A stretch of DNA of 64,000 bases from Burkholderiales bacterium 67-32 (lineage in GTDB: Bacteria > Pseudomonadota > Gammaproteobacteria > Burkholderiales > Burkholderiaceae_B). The stretch spans positions 50,378-114,377 of the forward strand of contig MKUP01000014.1 in the NCBI GenBank assembly GCA_001898625.1. Direction: 5' to 3'. Each line of letters begins with the position of its first letter. Positions within the stretch are counted from its first letter, which is position 1. The notes below the pieces were generated by a model. It had not been told where the DNA came from. It saw nothing but the letters and a program-made list of their open reading frames with translations, and searched no databases. A program made the translations under genes and the position numbers. Below are positions 1 to 8,967 of this stretch, in pieces.

Positions 1-546
1 GCCGGTGCCGGGCAGCACGCCCAGCAGCGGCACCTCGGGCAGCGACACCGACGAGGACTTGTCGTCGATCAGCACCAGATCGTCGCAGGCCAGCGCCAGT
101 TCGTAGCCGCCGCCGGCGCAGGCGCCGTTGATCGCGGCCAGGAACTTCAGCCCCGAATGGCGGCTGGAATCCTCGATGCCGTTGCGGGTCTCGTTGGTGA
201 ACTTGCAGAAATTCACCTTCCAGGCGTGAGTCGACAGCCCCAGCATGAAGATATTGGCCCCGGAACAGAAAATCCGGTCCTTCATGCTGGTCACCACCAC
301 CGTGCGCACCTCCGGATGCTCGAAGCGGATCCGGTTCAGCGCATCGTGCAGCTCGATGTCCACGCCCAGGTCATAGGAGTTGAGCTTGAGCCGATACCCC
401 GGCCGCAGCCCGCCGTCCTCGGCGATATCCAGACCCAGCGTCGCCACCGGCCCCTCGAAACTCAGCTTCCAATGCCGGTACTGGGACGGATCCGTGCGGT
501 AGTCCACCTTCCCGGGAGCCTGATCGGCCTGAACGACATTGCTCAT
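1..546 (-). CDS. boxC: Benzoyl-CoA-dihydrodiol lyase BoxC (N-terminal part, cut by window edge)
   Basis: Reading leftward from an ATG at 546 gives an open frame of 182 codons that runs off the window. It begins MSNVVQADQAPGKVDYRTDP and contains a crotonase-type core: FCSGANIFML forms the oxyanion region and NGACAGGGYELALACDD is the conserved helix segment. BoxC (about 550 residues when complete) cleaves the 2,3-dihydrodiol of benzoyl-CoA into 3,4-dehydroadipyl-CoA semialdehyde and formate, in the cytoplasm. A good ribosome site (gaggaga) precedes the ATG. The gene is divergent from the rest of the box genes, and boxA/boxB would be expected downstream, left of the window. Family assignment rests on the crotonase motifs and on the adjacent boxD and benzoate-CoA ligase. 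Confidence 0.9.
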   Translation of the reverse strand, partial: MSNVVQADQAPGKVDYRTDPSQYRHWKLSFEGPVATLGLDIAEDGGLRPGYRLKLNSYDLGVDIELHDALNRIRFEHPEVRTVVVTSMKDRIFCSGANIFMLGLSTHAWKVNFCKFTNETRNGIEDSSRHSGLKFLAAINGACAGGGYELALACDDLVLIDDKSSSVSLPEVPLLGVLPGTG

Positions 547-565
547 GACATCTCCTCGACATTTA

Positions 566-613
566 TGCATCTTAGTGCATCAACCATCCGTTAAATGAAA
601 GATAATTCATGCA
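566..613 (-). promoter_or_regulatory. Candidate BoxR operators upstream of boxC
   Basis: Three TGCA tetramers lie just upstream of boxC at 566-569, 576-579 and 610-613, the first two six bases apart. Operators of the benzoyl-CoA-responsive BzdR/BoxR repressors are described as TGCA-containing, and a BoxR-type regulator gene lies next door, so this is the likely repressor site. The gap 547-857 otherwise holds only the repeat copy at 699-856. Confidence 0.5.
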
Positions 614-698
614 ACCAAGCGCGTCAAGCCTCCGCCAACTAGGATCAACCCTGACGATTCAGAACCCAAACCTCGTAAAACCCAGACAACCACCCCAG

Positions 699-856
699 CC
701 CCAGGAAACCGCGGATCTGGCTTCGCCAGTCCGCCGGTTTCGCCCCTACGGGGCCCGGCGCCGGGCCGCCCCAAGGCGGGCCCCGGCCCCCTCGGGGGGC
801 TGCCGCGTAGCGGCTGGGGGCTCACCATGCCGGGCGCGCGTCAGCGCGTAGGGGGG
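699..856 (-). repeat. GC-rich 3'-end repeat, long form (copy A)
   Basis: A GC-rich block of about 158 bp full of short inverted repeats, for example GCCGC-GTA-GCGGC and runs of C facing runs of G. Read on the minus strand it starts one base after the boxR stop codon with a C run, TACGCG and GCGCGC, and ends at CCAGGG-like sequence. The same block recurs nearly in full at 7816-7976 and in shortened form at 14073-14152, 48151-48238 and 50173-50247. Confidence 0.8.
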
Positions 857-857
857 A

Positions 858-1787
858 TCACATACTCCAGTCCACCATGCCCGCCGCGCTGCGCACCAGC
901 GAACGCAAACCGGCAAATGCCTCTTCCAGCGAATGCCCGCTGGTGTTGTAGCGGGCGTCGGCCTTGGCGTAGAACGCGGCCCGGCCAGCCAGGATGCGCT
1001 TGAGATCGTCCATGGCCTCGCGGCTGCCGGACATGGGACGGAAATCGCCCTGGGCCACGACCCGGCGCATGTGATCCTCGGGGTCGGCCTGCAGCCAGAC
1101 CGTATAGCAGTGCGACAACAGCAGATTGAAGGTCGAGACGTCCGACACCAGACCGCCCGGCGTGGCGATCACGACCTCGGGGTGGATCTGCACGGTTTCC
1201 TCCAGCGCCCGCCGCTCATAGCGGCGATAGGCGTTGGCGCCATACAGCGAATGGATCTCGACGATGCTGCAGCCGGCCACTTTCTCGATCTCCCTGCTGA
1301 GTTCGATGAAGGTATAGCCCAGGTCCTCGGCCAGCATCCGGCCCAGCGTGGACTTGCCCGCCCCCCGCAGCCCGACCAGGGCGATGCGGGACAGGCGGGA
1401 ATGATTGTTCTCGCGCGAGCCGAACATTTCCGTCAGCGTATTGCGGGCGCGATGCAGGTCGGCCTCGGAACGCCCCTCGAGCAGTTCGCGGATCAGCAGC
1501 CATTCCGGGCTGGTGGTGGTGACGTCGCCCAGTATCTCGGCCAGCGAGCACTGCAAAGCCTGGGAGACTTGCAGCAGGATCAGGATGGAGGCGTTGCCGG
1601 TCCCCAGCTCCAGGTTGGCAAGGTGCCGTTCCGAAATCCCGGCGGCCGAGGCCGTGGCCTTGCGGGTCACGCCTCGGCGGGCCCGCAGCGTCCGTATTCG
1701 TTCCCCCAGCGTCACCAGGAAAGGCTCCTTGGCCGGCACGTCGTTGGCCGCGGCCTGCCCCGCTTCGGAAACTGCCTCTTCTTTCAT
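858..1787 (-). CDS. boxR: BzdR/BoxR-type transcriptional regulator (HTH plus shikimate-kinase-like domain)
   Basis: A 309-residue protein with two parts. Residues 25-90 are an XRE/HTH_3 DNA-binding domain (LGERIRTLRARRGVTRKA, then ISERHLANLELG). Residues 135-305 resemble shikimate kinase, with a Walker A GLRGAGKST at 139-147. This fusion is the hallmark of BzdR and BoxR, which repress benzoate genes until benzoyl-CoA binds the kinase-like domain; the domain is a sensor, not a biosynthetic enzyme. The ATG at 1787 follows a gaggt ribosome site. The gene lies between boxC and the rightward box operon, with TGCA-bearing intergenic regions on both sides. A true shikimate kinase is excluded by the N-terminal HTH. 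Confidence 0.9.
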   Translation of the reverse strand: MKEEAVSEAGQAAANDVPAKEPFLVTLGERIRTLRARRGVTRKATASAAGISERHLANLELGTGNASILILLQVSQALQCSLAEILGDVTTTSPEWLLIRELLEGRSEADLHRARNTLTEMFGSRENNHSRLSRIALVGLRGAGKSTLGRMLAEDLGYTFIELSREIEKVAGCSIVEIHSLYGANAYRRYERRALEETVQIHPEVVIATPGGLVSDVSTFNLLLSHCYTVWLQADPEDHMRRVVAQGDFRPMSGSREAMDDLKRILAGRAAFYAKADARYNTSGHSLEEAFAGLRSLVRSAAGMVDWSM

Positions 1788-1836
1788 CGGACCTCACCCG
1801 CAAGATGGTGCGCACCCCTGGGACTTACCCGCAGGA

Positions 1837-1897
1837 TGCAGATTCTTTTTGACACGACCCAAGCATGCCGCGTATTGTCTCGACACACAGACATGCA
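1837..1897 (+). promoter_or_regulatory. Promoter and candidate BoxR sites of the rightward box operon
   Basis: A consensus -35 TTGACA (1849-1854) is followed after 18 bases by TATTGT (1873-1878). TGCA occurs at 1837-1840, just upstream of the -35, and at 1894-1897, where +10 to +15 would lie. This spacing suits repression by a protein that recognises TGCA. The assignment is by inspection and has not been tested. Confidence 0.45.
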
Positions 1898-1958
1898 CGA
1901 TACTTCATGATTCAGAATGTGGCGACATGAAGTCCAGTATGCCTGAGGAGACGAGTTC

Positions 1959-2423
1959 ATGCGCGATTCATTTGAATCCCTGATAAAGACGATAACGCAG
2001 TCCATTACCGGACGCCCCGTGGACACCGCGCTCGAGGACTACCTCAACCGCCACCACGGCCCGGACTCGGACTGGTTCCGCGACATGGCCCGCGCCTGTG
2101 CAATCGGCGTGGACGAGGGCTGGCTGTGCAACCGCGAGGCCGGCGGCGTGCGCTACGGCCGCGTGGTCAAGCCCGGCCCCGACTCCGCCGGTTTCTCGGT
2201 GGACGTGGTCGACATGGCCGACCTGGCCGGCCCCCACCACGTCCATCCCAACGGCGAAATCGACCTGGTCATGCCTCAGACGGCCGACGCCCGCTTCGAC
2301 GGCACGCCAGCGGGCTGGAAGGTCTACCCGCCCCGGAGCGCCCATCGCCCCACCGTCACGGGCGGGCGCGCGCTGGTCCTGTATCTGCTGCCCGACGGCG
2401 CCATCGAGTTCACCAAGCCATGA
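1959..2423 (+). CDS. DUF4863 / PnbB-like family protein of the box cluster
   Basis: A cytoplasmic protein of 154 residues. The central segment HHVHPNGEIDLVMPQ, rich in His and acidic residues, looks like a cupin-type metal site. It resembles the DUF4863 family, which I recall as including 4-hydroxylaminobenzoate lyase (PnbB). Members are often found inside box benzoate clusters, where their role is unknown. The ATG at 1959 follows GAGGAG at a good distance. It is the first gene of the rightward operon, and its stop overlaps the boxD start (ATGA), which indicates translational coupling. A role with aminated or hydroxylated benzoates is possible but is inference. Confidence 0.7.
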   Translation: MRDSFESLIKTITQSITGRPVDTALEDYLNRHHGPDSDWFRDMARACAIGVDEGWLCNREAGGVRYGRVVKPGPDSAGFSVDVVDMADLAGPHHVHPNGEIDLVMPQTADARFDGTPAGWKVYPPRSAHRPTVTGGRALVLYLLPDGAIEFTKP

Positions 2424-4000
2424 CCGAACTGCTCCCCAACCATCTGGCGGGCCGCTGGCAGACCGGCGGCGGTCCCGGCACGCCGCTCTTCGATCCCGTG
2501 CTGGGTACCGAGCTGGTCCGCGTCTCGAACGCGGGGCTGGACCTGGAAGCGGGCTATGCCTATGCCCGCGACGAAGGCGGCCCGGCGCTGCGCGCGCTGA
2601 CCTACGTCCAGCGCGCCGGCCTGCTGTCCGCGATCGTGGACGTGCTCAAGGCCAACCGCGACCGCTATTTCGACATCGCGCTGGCCAACTCCGGCACCAC
2701 GAAACAGGATTCCGCGGTCGACATCGACGGCGCCATTTTCACTCTGGGCCAGTACGCCCGCTGGGGCGCATCGCTGGGCGCCACGCACTGGCTGCCGGAC
2801 GGCGAAACCGTCCTCCTGGCCAAGGACGGCGCGTTCCGCAGCCGCCACGTGCAGGTGCCGACGCGCGGCCTCGCCCTGTTCATCAACGCCTTCAATTTCC
2901 CCGCCTGGGGGCTGTGGGAGAAAGCCGCCCCCGCGCTGCTCTCCGGCGTTCCGGTGGTCGCCAAGCCGGCCACCGCCACCGCCTGGCTGACGCAGGCCAT
3001 GGTCGCCGACGTGGCCGCCGCGGGCATCCTGCCGGCCGGCGCCCTGTCCGTCGTCTGCGGCGGCGCGCAAGGATTGCTGTCGCCCCTGCGGCCCTTCGAC
3101 GTGGTGTCGTTCACCGGCTCGGCCGATACCGCAGCGGCCATCCGCTCGCACGACGCCGTCGTGCGCCGCTCGGTGCGCGTCAACATCGAGGCCGACAGTC
3201 TGAACAGCGCCCTGCTGCTGCCCGATGCGCAGCCCGGCTCCGAAGCCTTCGATCTGCTGGTGCGCGAAGTGGTGCGCGAAATGACGGTCAAGTCGGGGCA
3301 AAAATGCACGGCCATCCGCCGCATATTCGTTCCCGCGTCCTGCTACGCGGCGGCCGGCGAGGCCATCGCCGCGAAACTGTCGCGCATCACGGTGGGCAAT
3401 CCACGCAACGAGACGGTCCGCATGGGCGCGCTGGCCAGCCGCCAGCAATGGGAAAGCGTGCAAGCGGGTACCGCGGCCCTGCGCCGCCACGCGGACGTGC
3501 TGCACGACGGCTCGGCGGTCCCGCTGGTGGATGCCGATCCGGCCGTCGCCGCCTGTGCCGGCCCCACGCTGCTGGGTGCCACCCGCCGCGAGGCCGCCTG
3601 CATCGTCCACGACACCGAGGTATTCGGCCCGGTGGCCACGCTGCTGCCTTATGAAGGCTTGCACGACGCGCTGGACCAGATACGCCTGGGACAGGGGTCG
3701 CTGGTGGCCTCGCTATACACCGCCGACGCCGCGCTGGCCGCCGACGCCGCCCTGGCGCTGGCCGACAGCCACGGACGCCTGCACGTCGTGACGCCCGAGG
3801 TCGCCGCCGTCCACACGGGCCACGGCAACGTCATGCCCATGTCGCTGCACGGCGGTCCGGGCAGGGCCGGCGGGGGCGAGGAACTGGGCGGCCTGCGGGC
3901 GCTGGGCTTTTACCATCGCCGTGCCGCCATCCAGGCCGCCGGCGCCGTGACGGATCTCCTGGACGGCGCCGTGCCGCAGCGGAGCATGCCGGGACATTGA
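2420..4000 (+). CDS. boxD: 3,4-dehydroadipyl-CoA semialdehyde dehydrogenase BoxD
   Basis: An aldehyde dehydrogenase of 526 residues. The cysteine in [11 protein letters not shown] (about residue 296) is the expected nucleophile and the glutamate in [10 protein letters not shown] the expected general base. [11 protein letters not shown] and [12 protein letters not shown] are the usual NAD(P)-binding segments. BoxD oxidises the semialdehyde released by BoxC to 3,4-dehydroadipyl-CoA, with NADP+ in characterised members, feeding beta-oxidation to acetyl-CoA and succinyl-CoA. PaaZ-type proteins have a related dehydrogenase domain, but no hydratase domain is present here, which fits BoxD. The ATG at 2420 overlaps the preceding stop and gives the natural N-terminus [13 protein letters not shown]. 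Confidence 0.92.
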   Translation: MTELLPNHLAGRWQTGGGPGTPLFDPVLGTELVRVSNAGLDLEAGYAYARDEGGPALRALTYVQRAGLLSAIVDVLKANRDRYFDIALANSGTTKQDSAVDIDGAIFTLGQYARWGASLGATHWLPDGETVLLAKDGAFRSRHVQVPTRGLALFINAFNFPAWGLWEKAAPALLSGVPVVAKPATATAWLTQAMVADVAAAGILPAGALSVVCGGAQGLLSPLRPFDVVSFTGSADTAAAIRSHDAVVRRSVRVNIEADSLNSALLLPDAQPGSEAFDLLVREVVREMTVKSGQKCTAIRRIFVPASCYAAAGEAIAAKLSRITVGNPRNETVRMGALASRQQWESVQAGTAALRRHADVLHDGSAVPLVDADPAVAACAGPTLLGATRREAACIVHDTEVFGPVATLLPYEGLHDALDQIRLGQGSLVASLYTADAALAADAALALADSHGRLHVVTPEVAAVHTGHGNVMPMSLHGGPGRAGGGEELGGLRALGFYHRRAAIQAAGAVTDLLDGAVPQRSMPGH

Positions 4001-4077
4001 CACAGGACACCGCCGGCGCCCGGCCCGACCCGAGGCCGCCGGAGGTGTCGCACCTTCGCATGAACGAGGAGACCATC

Positions 4078-5667
4078 ATGCCTGCCGATTGCTCCGCCCC
4101 GCCGCCGGAATTCAATTTCGCCGGCCACCTGCTGGCGATCAATGCCGAGCGCGCCGCCAAGATCGCCTACATCGACGACCGCGGCCCGCTGACCTACGGC
4201 GAACTGGACGAGAAAGTGCGCCGCGCCGCCAGCGCCCTGCTGGGCCTGGGCATCCGGCCCGAGGACCGCGTCCTGCTGCTGATGAACGACTGCACCGACT
4301 GGCCCATCACCTTTCTGGGCGCGCTGTATGCCGGCATCGTGCCGGTGGCGGTCAACACGCTGCTCACGCCGGCGGACTACGCCTACATGCTAGAGCACAG
4401 CCGCGCCCGCGCCGCGCTCGTCTCGCGCGCCCTGCTGCCCAAGCTTTCCGCCGCGCTCGGCGCGTGCCGGCACGGCGTGCGCCAAATCGTCGTCTCGCGC
4501 GACGGCTCCGATGCCGAGGTGGGAGGCACGCTGGACTTCGACGACTGGCTGGCCGCGCACGAACCGCTGGCGGCGCCCGCCCCCACGCTGGCCGACGAGC
4601 CCGCGTTCTGGCTGTATTCGTCCGGATCCACCGGCAAGCCCAAGGGGACGGTGCACACTCACGGCAACCCCTACTGGACGGCCGAGCTCTACGCCAAGCC
4701 CGTGCTGGGCATGCGCGAGGACGACATCGTGTTCTCGGCCGCCAAGCTGTTCTTCGCCTATGGCCTGGGCAATGCCCTGACCTTTCCGCTCAGCGTCGGT
4801 GCCTCGGTGGTCCTGATGGCCGAACGCCCCACGCCCGAAGCCTGTTTCGACCGCCTGACCCGGCTGCGCCCCACCATTTTCTGCGGCGCGCCCACCGGCT
4901 ATGCCGGCATGCTGGCCAGCGCCGCGCTGCCGCCGCGCGCCCAGGTCGCCCTGCGCCTGTGCTCGTCGGCCGGCGAAGCCCTGCCCCAGGACATCGGCGA
5001 ACGCTTCACCTCGCATTTCGGCTGCGAGATCATCGACGGCATCGGCTCCACCGAGATGCTGCACATCTTCATTTCCAACCGCTCGGGCGACGTGCGCTAC
5101 GGCACCACGGGCAAGCCGGTCGAGGGCTACGAGGTGGAGCTGCGCGGAGAAAACGGCAAGCCGGTGGCCGCCGGCGAGATCGGCGATCTCTACATACGCG
5201 GACCCAGCTCGGCGCTGATGTACTGGAACAACCGCGAGAAAAGCCGCGAAACCTTTCTGGGCGCCTGGACCAAGAGCGGCGACAAGTACAGCTGCGACGC
5301 CGACGGCTACTACACCTACGCGGGCCGCAGCGACGACATGCTCAAGGTCAGCGGCCAGTACGTCTCGCCCTTCGAGGTCGAGGCCACGCTGGTACAGCAC
5401 CCGGCCGTGCTGGAAGCCGCCGTCATCGGCGTGGCCGATGCCGAGGGCCTGACCAAGACCAAGGCCTACGTGGTGCTCAAGCCCGGCCAGCAGGCCAGCG
5501 ATGCGCTGGCCGCCGACCTGAAGGCATTCGTGAAGTCGCGCCTGGCGCCGCACAAGTATCCCCGCCAGATCGAATTCGTCGGCGACCTGCCCAAGACCGC
5601 CACCGGGAAGATCCAGCGTTTCCGCCTGCGCGAGCAGGAGGCCGCGTCGCAGGGGGTCCATGCATGA
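4078..5667 (+). CDS. bclA: Benzoate-CoA ligase
   Basis: An ANL-superfamily acyl-CoA ligase of 529 residues. Visible motifs are the P-loop YSSGSTGKPKGT, the GIGSTEML adenylate-binding segment, the hinge YAGRSDDMLKVSGQYVSP and the C-terminal catalytic-lysine motif PKTATGKIQRFRLR. It activates benzoate with ATP and CoA to benzoyl-CoA, the entry step of the box pathway. Substrate is inferred from context and overall resemblance to benzoate-CoA ligases rather than from one diagnostic residue. The ATG at 4078 is preferred because GAGGAG sits 7 bases upstream; an in-frame ATG at 4060 lacks such a site. Its stop overlaps the start of the next gene. Confidence 0.9.
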   Translation: MPADCSAPPPEFNFAGHLLAINAERAAKIAYIDDRGPLTYGELDEKVRRAASALLGLGIRPEDRVLLLMNDCTDWPITFLGALYAGIVPVAVNTLLTPADYAYMLEHSRARAALVSRALLPKLSAALGACRHGVRQIVVSRDGSDAEVGGTLDFDDWLAAHEPLAAPAPTLADEPAFWLYSSGSTGKPKGTVHTHGNPYWTAELYAKPVLGMREDDIVFSAAKLFFAYGLGNALTFPLSVGASVVLMAERPTPEACFDRLTRLRPTIFCGAPTGYAGMLASAALPPRAQVALRLCSSAGEALPQDIGERFTSHFGCEIIDGIGSTEMLHIFISNRSGDVRYGTTGKPVEGYEVELRGENGKPVAAGEIGDLYIRGPSSALMYWNNREKSRETFLGAWTKSGDKYSCDADGYYTYAGRSDDMLKVSGQYVSPFEVEATLVQHPAVLEAAVIGVADAEGLTKTKAYVVLKPGQQASDALAADLKAFVKSRLAPHKYPRQIEFVGDLPKTATGKIQRFRLREQEAASQGVHA

Positions 5668-6515
5668 ACTCGCGCGCGCCCCTGAGCACCGCCCCCTCCG
5701 GTCTGGCCGACGGACTGCCCGTGCGGTTCGCCGACGTCTCGTGGAACGGCATGCGGCACGACATCGAGTACGTGCTCATCGCTCCCCAGCGCACCCGGCA
5801 GCCCCTGCTCGTATTCCTGCACGAAGGCCTGGGATCGGTCACGATGTGGAAGGACTTTCCCTACGCGCTGTGCGAGGCCGCCGGCTGCCGGGGCCTGGTC
5901 CTGTCGCGCTGGGGCTATGGCCAGTCCAGCCCCCGTCCCGGACACGAGAAATGGCCGGTCGACTTCATGCACCGCCAGGCGCGCGATTTCCTGCCGGCGT
6001 TCTTCGGCGCGATCGGCCATGACACCCGGGCCGATCCGCCCTGGCTGTACGGACACAGCGACGGCGGATCGATCGCGCTGCTGCATGCGGCGGCCTGCCC
6101 CGACCGCGTGGGCGGGCTGATCGTGGCCGCGCCCCACCTGTTCGTCGAACCCGTCACGCTGGCCAGCATCCAGCAGGCGCGCGACGGCTATGTCACGACC
6201 GACCTGCGCAGCAAGCTCGCGCGCTACCACGCCGACCCGGATTCGGCCTTCTGGGGCTGGAACGACGTCTGGCTGGACCCGGAGTTCAAGCACTGGAGCA
6301 TCCAGGCGCTGCTGTCCGCCATACGCTGTCCGGTACTGGCCGTGCAGGGCCACGACGACGAGTACGGCTCCATGGCGCAGATAGACGGCATCGCCCGGGA
6401 GGTTCCCCATGCCGAGCTGCTCAAGCTGGACGACTGCGGCCACTCGCCGCATCGCGACCAGCCGGCCCGGCTGATCGAGGCAAGCGTGGCGTTCATGCGG
6501 CGCCACCGCACGTAG
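5664..6515 (+). CDS. Alpha/beta-fold hydrolase of the box cluster
   Basis: A hydrolase of 283 residues. The nucleophile elbow is GHSDGG with Ser at about residue 132, the oxyanion region is FLHEGLGS, and the C-terminal segment DDCGHSPHRDQ carries the catalytic His. It overlaps the ligase stop (ATGA), so it belongs to the benzoate operon. Similar hydrolases accompany box genes elsewhere. A plausible role is ester or thioester hydrolysis, releasing benzoate from esters or relieving trapped CoA, but substrate cannot be read from the sequence. Confidence 0.8.
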   Translation: MNSRAPLSTAPSGLADGLPVRFADVSWNGMRHDIEYVLIAPQRTRQPLLVFLHEGLGSVTMWKDFPYALCEAAGCRGLVLSRWGYGQSSPRPGHEKWPVDFMHRQARDFLPAFFGAIGHDTRADPPWLYGHSDGGSIALLHAAACPDRVGGLIVAAPHLFVEPVTLASIQQARDGYVTTDLRSKLARYHADPDSAFWGWNDVWLDPEFKHWSIQALLSAIRCPVLAVQGHDDEYGSMAQIDGIAREVPHAELLKLDDCGHSPHRDQPARLIEASVAFMRRHRT

Positions 6516-6545
6516 CACCTTGTCCGGCTTGCCGGACGCCCACGA

Positions 6546-6577
6546 CGATGCGCATCCGCATGGCGCATCGGATTTTT
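6546..6577 (+). terminator. Hairpin with T run between hydrolase and ABC transporter genes
   Basis: CGATGCGC (6546-6553) pairs with GCGCATCG (6563-6570) across a 9-base loop and is followed by gattttt. A second perfect hairpin, GTCCGGC-TT-GCCGGAC, lies just upstream at 6522-6537. Together they could terminate the enzyme operon or attenuate read-through into the transporter genes. Confidence 0.55.
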
Positions 6578-6633
6578 CCACCAAGAACAGGGCCGCCGAC
6601 CACGCAGCATGGCCGCCCACCAGGAGACTCGCG

Positions 6634-7815
6634 ATGAACGCTTCCAAACGCAAATTCACCGTCCTCGCCGCTGCCTTGATGGCCGCGTCGTGCCTGGCGG
6701 TGCCCGCCGGCGCCCAGGCTCCAGGCAAGATCAAGGTCGGCTTGATGCTGCCCTACACCGGCACCTACTCCGCCCTGGGCACCGCCATCGAGAACGGCTT
6801 CCGGCTGTACGTGCAGGAACAGGGCGGCAAGCTGGCCGGACGCGAGATCGAGTACTTCAAGGTGGATGACGAATCCGATCCGGCCAAGGGCTCGGACAAC
6901 GCCAACAAGCTGGTCAAGCGCGACCAGGTCGACGTGCTGGTGGGCACCGTGCACTCCGGCGTCGCGATGGCCATGGCCAAGGTCGCCAAGGACAACAAGA
7001 CGCTGCTCATCATTCCCAACGCCGGCGCCGACGACGTCACGGGCCCGCTGTGTGCGCCCAACATCTTCCGCTCGTCGTTCAGCAACTGGCAGCCGGCCTA
7101 CGCCATGGGCCTGGTCGCCGCCACCCAGCTCAAGCACAAGACGGCCGTCACCCTGAGCTGGAAGTACGCGGCGGGCGACGAATCCACCAATGGCTTCAAG
7201 GAAGGCTTCGAATCCAAGGGCGGCAAGGTCATCAAGCAATTGAACCTGCCCTTCCCCAACGTGGAGTTCCAGGCGCTGCTGACCGAAATCGCCGCGCTCA
7301 AGCCCGACGCGGTCTACGTGTTCTTCGCGGGCGGCGGCGCGGTCAAGTTCGTCAAGGACTACGCGGCGGCGGGCCTGAAGGACAAGATCCCGCTGTACGG
7401 CGCCGGCTTCCTGACCGACGGCACGCTGGAGGCGCAGGGCGCCGCGGCCGACGGCCTGCTGACCACGCTGCACTACGCCGACGGCCTGACCCTGCCCAAG
7501 GACAAGGCCTTCCGCGCCGACTACGCCAAGACCTACAAGCTGCAGCCCGACGTCTATGCCGTGCAGGGCTATGACGCCGCCCAACTGCTGGCCGCCGGCC
7601 TGAAGGCCGCGGGCGGCGACATCAGCAAGCGCGACGCCGTCGTCAAGGGCATGGAACAGGCCAAGATCGACAGCCCGCGTGGCCCGTTCACGATGTCCAA
7701 GGCCCACAACCCGATCCAGGACATCTACCTGCGCAAGGTCGAGAACAAGACCAACCAGCTGGTGAGCGTGGCGGTGAAGGCACTGGCCGATCCCGCGCGG
7801 GGCTGCAAGATGTAG
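6634..7815 (+). CDS. ABC transporter substrate-binding protein (LivJ-like) of the box cluster
   Basis: A periplasmic binding protein of 393 residues of the branched-chain amino acid (type I) family. It has a clear signal peptide ending in PAGAQA. The mature part starts with IKVGLMLPYTGTYSALG, the usual ligand-binding N-terminus, and includes GIEN-type and YAVQGYDAA segments. Binding proteins of this kind next to box or hba genes take up aromatic acids, so benzoate or a related aromatic is the likely ligand; that is inference from position. A ribosome site caggag precedes the ATG. The permease and ATPase genes follow after a 262-base gap that holds repeat copy B. Confidence 0.88.
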   Translation: MNASKRKFTVLAAALMAASCLAVPAGAQAPGKIKVGLMLPYTGTYSALGTAIENGFRLYVQEQGGKLAGREIEYFKVDDESDPAKGSDNANKLVKRDQVDVLVGTVHSGVAMAMAKVAKDNKTLLIIPNAGADDVTGPLCAPNIFRSSFSNWQPAYAMGLVAATQLKHKTAVTLSWKYAAGDESTNGFKEGFESKGGKVIKQLNLPFPNVEFQALLTEIAALKPDAVYVFFAGGGAVKFVKDYAAAGLKDKIPLYGAGFLTDGTLEAQGAAADGLLTTLHYADGLTLPKDKAFRADYAKTYKLQPDVYAVQGYDAAQLLAAGLKAAGGDISKRDAVVKGMEQAKIDSPRGPFTMSKAHNPIQDIYLRKVENKTNQLVSVAVKALADPARGCKM

Positions 7816-7976
7816 GCCCCCCCCTACGCGCTTGCGCGCGCCCGGCATAGTGAGCCCCCAGCCGCTACGCGGCAGCCCCCCGAGGGGGCCGGGGCCCGCC
7901 TTGGGGCGGCCCGGCGCCGGGCCCCGTACGGGCGGCACTGGCGGACCGGCGGAGCCGGATCCGCTGTGCCCTGGGG
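7816..7976 (+). repeat. GC-rich 3'-end repeat, long form (copy B)
   Basis: The block begins directly after the TAG of the binding-protein gene and extends to CCCTGGGG at 7976. It is the near-complete reverse complement of 699-856, keeping the same orientation relative to the gene it follows. Inner hairpins include GCCGC-TAC-GCGGC and GGGGCCGGGGCCC-type stems. Confidence 0.8.
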
Positions 7977-8077
7977 AAAAACCAGGCTGGCGGAGGACTG
8001 CGTGTTTTGGTTCCATGTGGGAAAACCGAGCATGCGTTCGACGCTGGCCTGGTTGTCGTATCTAGATGGAGTGCGGG

Positions 8078-8947
8078 ATGGATTTGACGACGTTTCTTAT
8101 TCAGTGCTTGAACAGCGTGCAGTATGGGCTGCTGTTGTTTCTGATCGCGAGCGGGTTGACGCTGATCTTCGGGATCATGGGCGTCATCAACCTGGCGCAT
8201 GGCAGTTTCTACATGATTGGCGCCTACATGGCGTTCTCGCTGTCGTCGCTGACCGGTAATTTCGCGCTGGCGCTGGTGCTGGGCGTGGTGCTGGCGGTGG
8301 CTTTCGGGTATGTGCTGGAGTGGTGTTTCTTCAGCTTCCTGTATGAACGCGAACACCTGCAGCAGGTGTTGATGACCTACGGGCTGATCCTGGTGTTCGA
8401 GGAAATGCGCAGCATCCTGGTGGGCGACGACGTCCATGGGGTGCCGATGCCGGGTTGGCTGGAGGGCGGCATCGCCATCGGCAACGACATGACCTATCCG
8501 GTCTACCGGCTGTTCATCTCGGGCGTGTGCGTGCTGTTGGCCGTGGCGATGTACGCCACGCTCAAGAAGACCCGGCTCGGCATGATGGTGCGCGCCGGGG
8601 CGACCAACCGCGAGATGGTGCAGTCGCTGGGCATCAACATCTCGCTGCTGTATCGCATCGTCTTCGCCGTGGGCGTGGCCATCGCCGTGCTGGCCGGCAT
8701 GATCGCGGCGCCGGTGTCCTCGGTGTATCCGGGCATGGGCGGATCGGTGCTGATCATCTGTTTCGTCGTCGTGGTCATCGGCGGCATCGGTTCGATCAAG
8801 GGTGCGCTGGTCGCCTCGCTGCTGATCGGCTTCGTCGACACCTTCGGCAAGGTGTTCTGGCAACAGGCCGCCGGCGCGCTGATCTATCTCCTGATGGCCG
8901 CCATCCTGTTGTGGAAACCGGAAGGCCTCTTCAAACAAGGCACTTGA
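8078..8947 (+). CDS. Branched-chain-type ABC transporter permease (LivH-like)
   Basis: An inner-membrane permease of 289 residues with about eight hydrophobic helices. The N-terminal block GLTLIFGIMGVINLAHGSFYM is typical of LivH. The conserved EMVQSLGIN loop, which contacts the ATPase, is present. It forms the channel with the LivM-like protein encoded next. The ATG at 8078 is chosen because GGAG lies six bases upstream; an in-frame ATG at 8066 would place this signal inside the gene. As part of the box-linked importer it probably carries an aromatic acid. Confidence 0.88.
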   Translation: MDLTTFLIQCLNSVQYGLLLFLIASGLTLIFGIMGVINLAHGSFYMIGAYMAFSLSSLTGNFALALVLGVVLAVAFGYVLEWCFFSFLYEREHLQQVLMTYGLILVFEEMRSILVGDDVHGVPMPGWLEGGIAIGNDMTYPVYRLFISGVCVLLAVAMYATLKKTRLGMMVRAGATNREMVQSLGINISLLYRIVFAVGVAIAVLAGMIAAPVSSVYPGMGGSVLIICFVVVVIGGIGSIKGALVASLLIGFVDTFGKVFWQQAAGALIYLLMAAILLWKPEGLFKQGT

Positions 8948-8967
8948 TTCCCCTATCGGAACGTGGA

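Noticed and set aside
607..851. Two small open frames on opposite strands at 607-851
   Set aside because: They lie inside repeat copy A, and similar peptides arise from copy B; they come from the repeat, not from genes.
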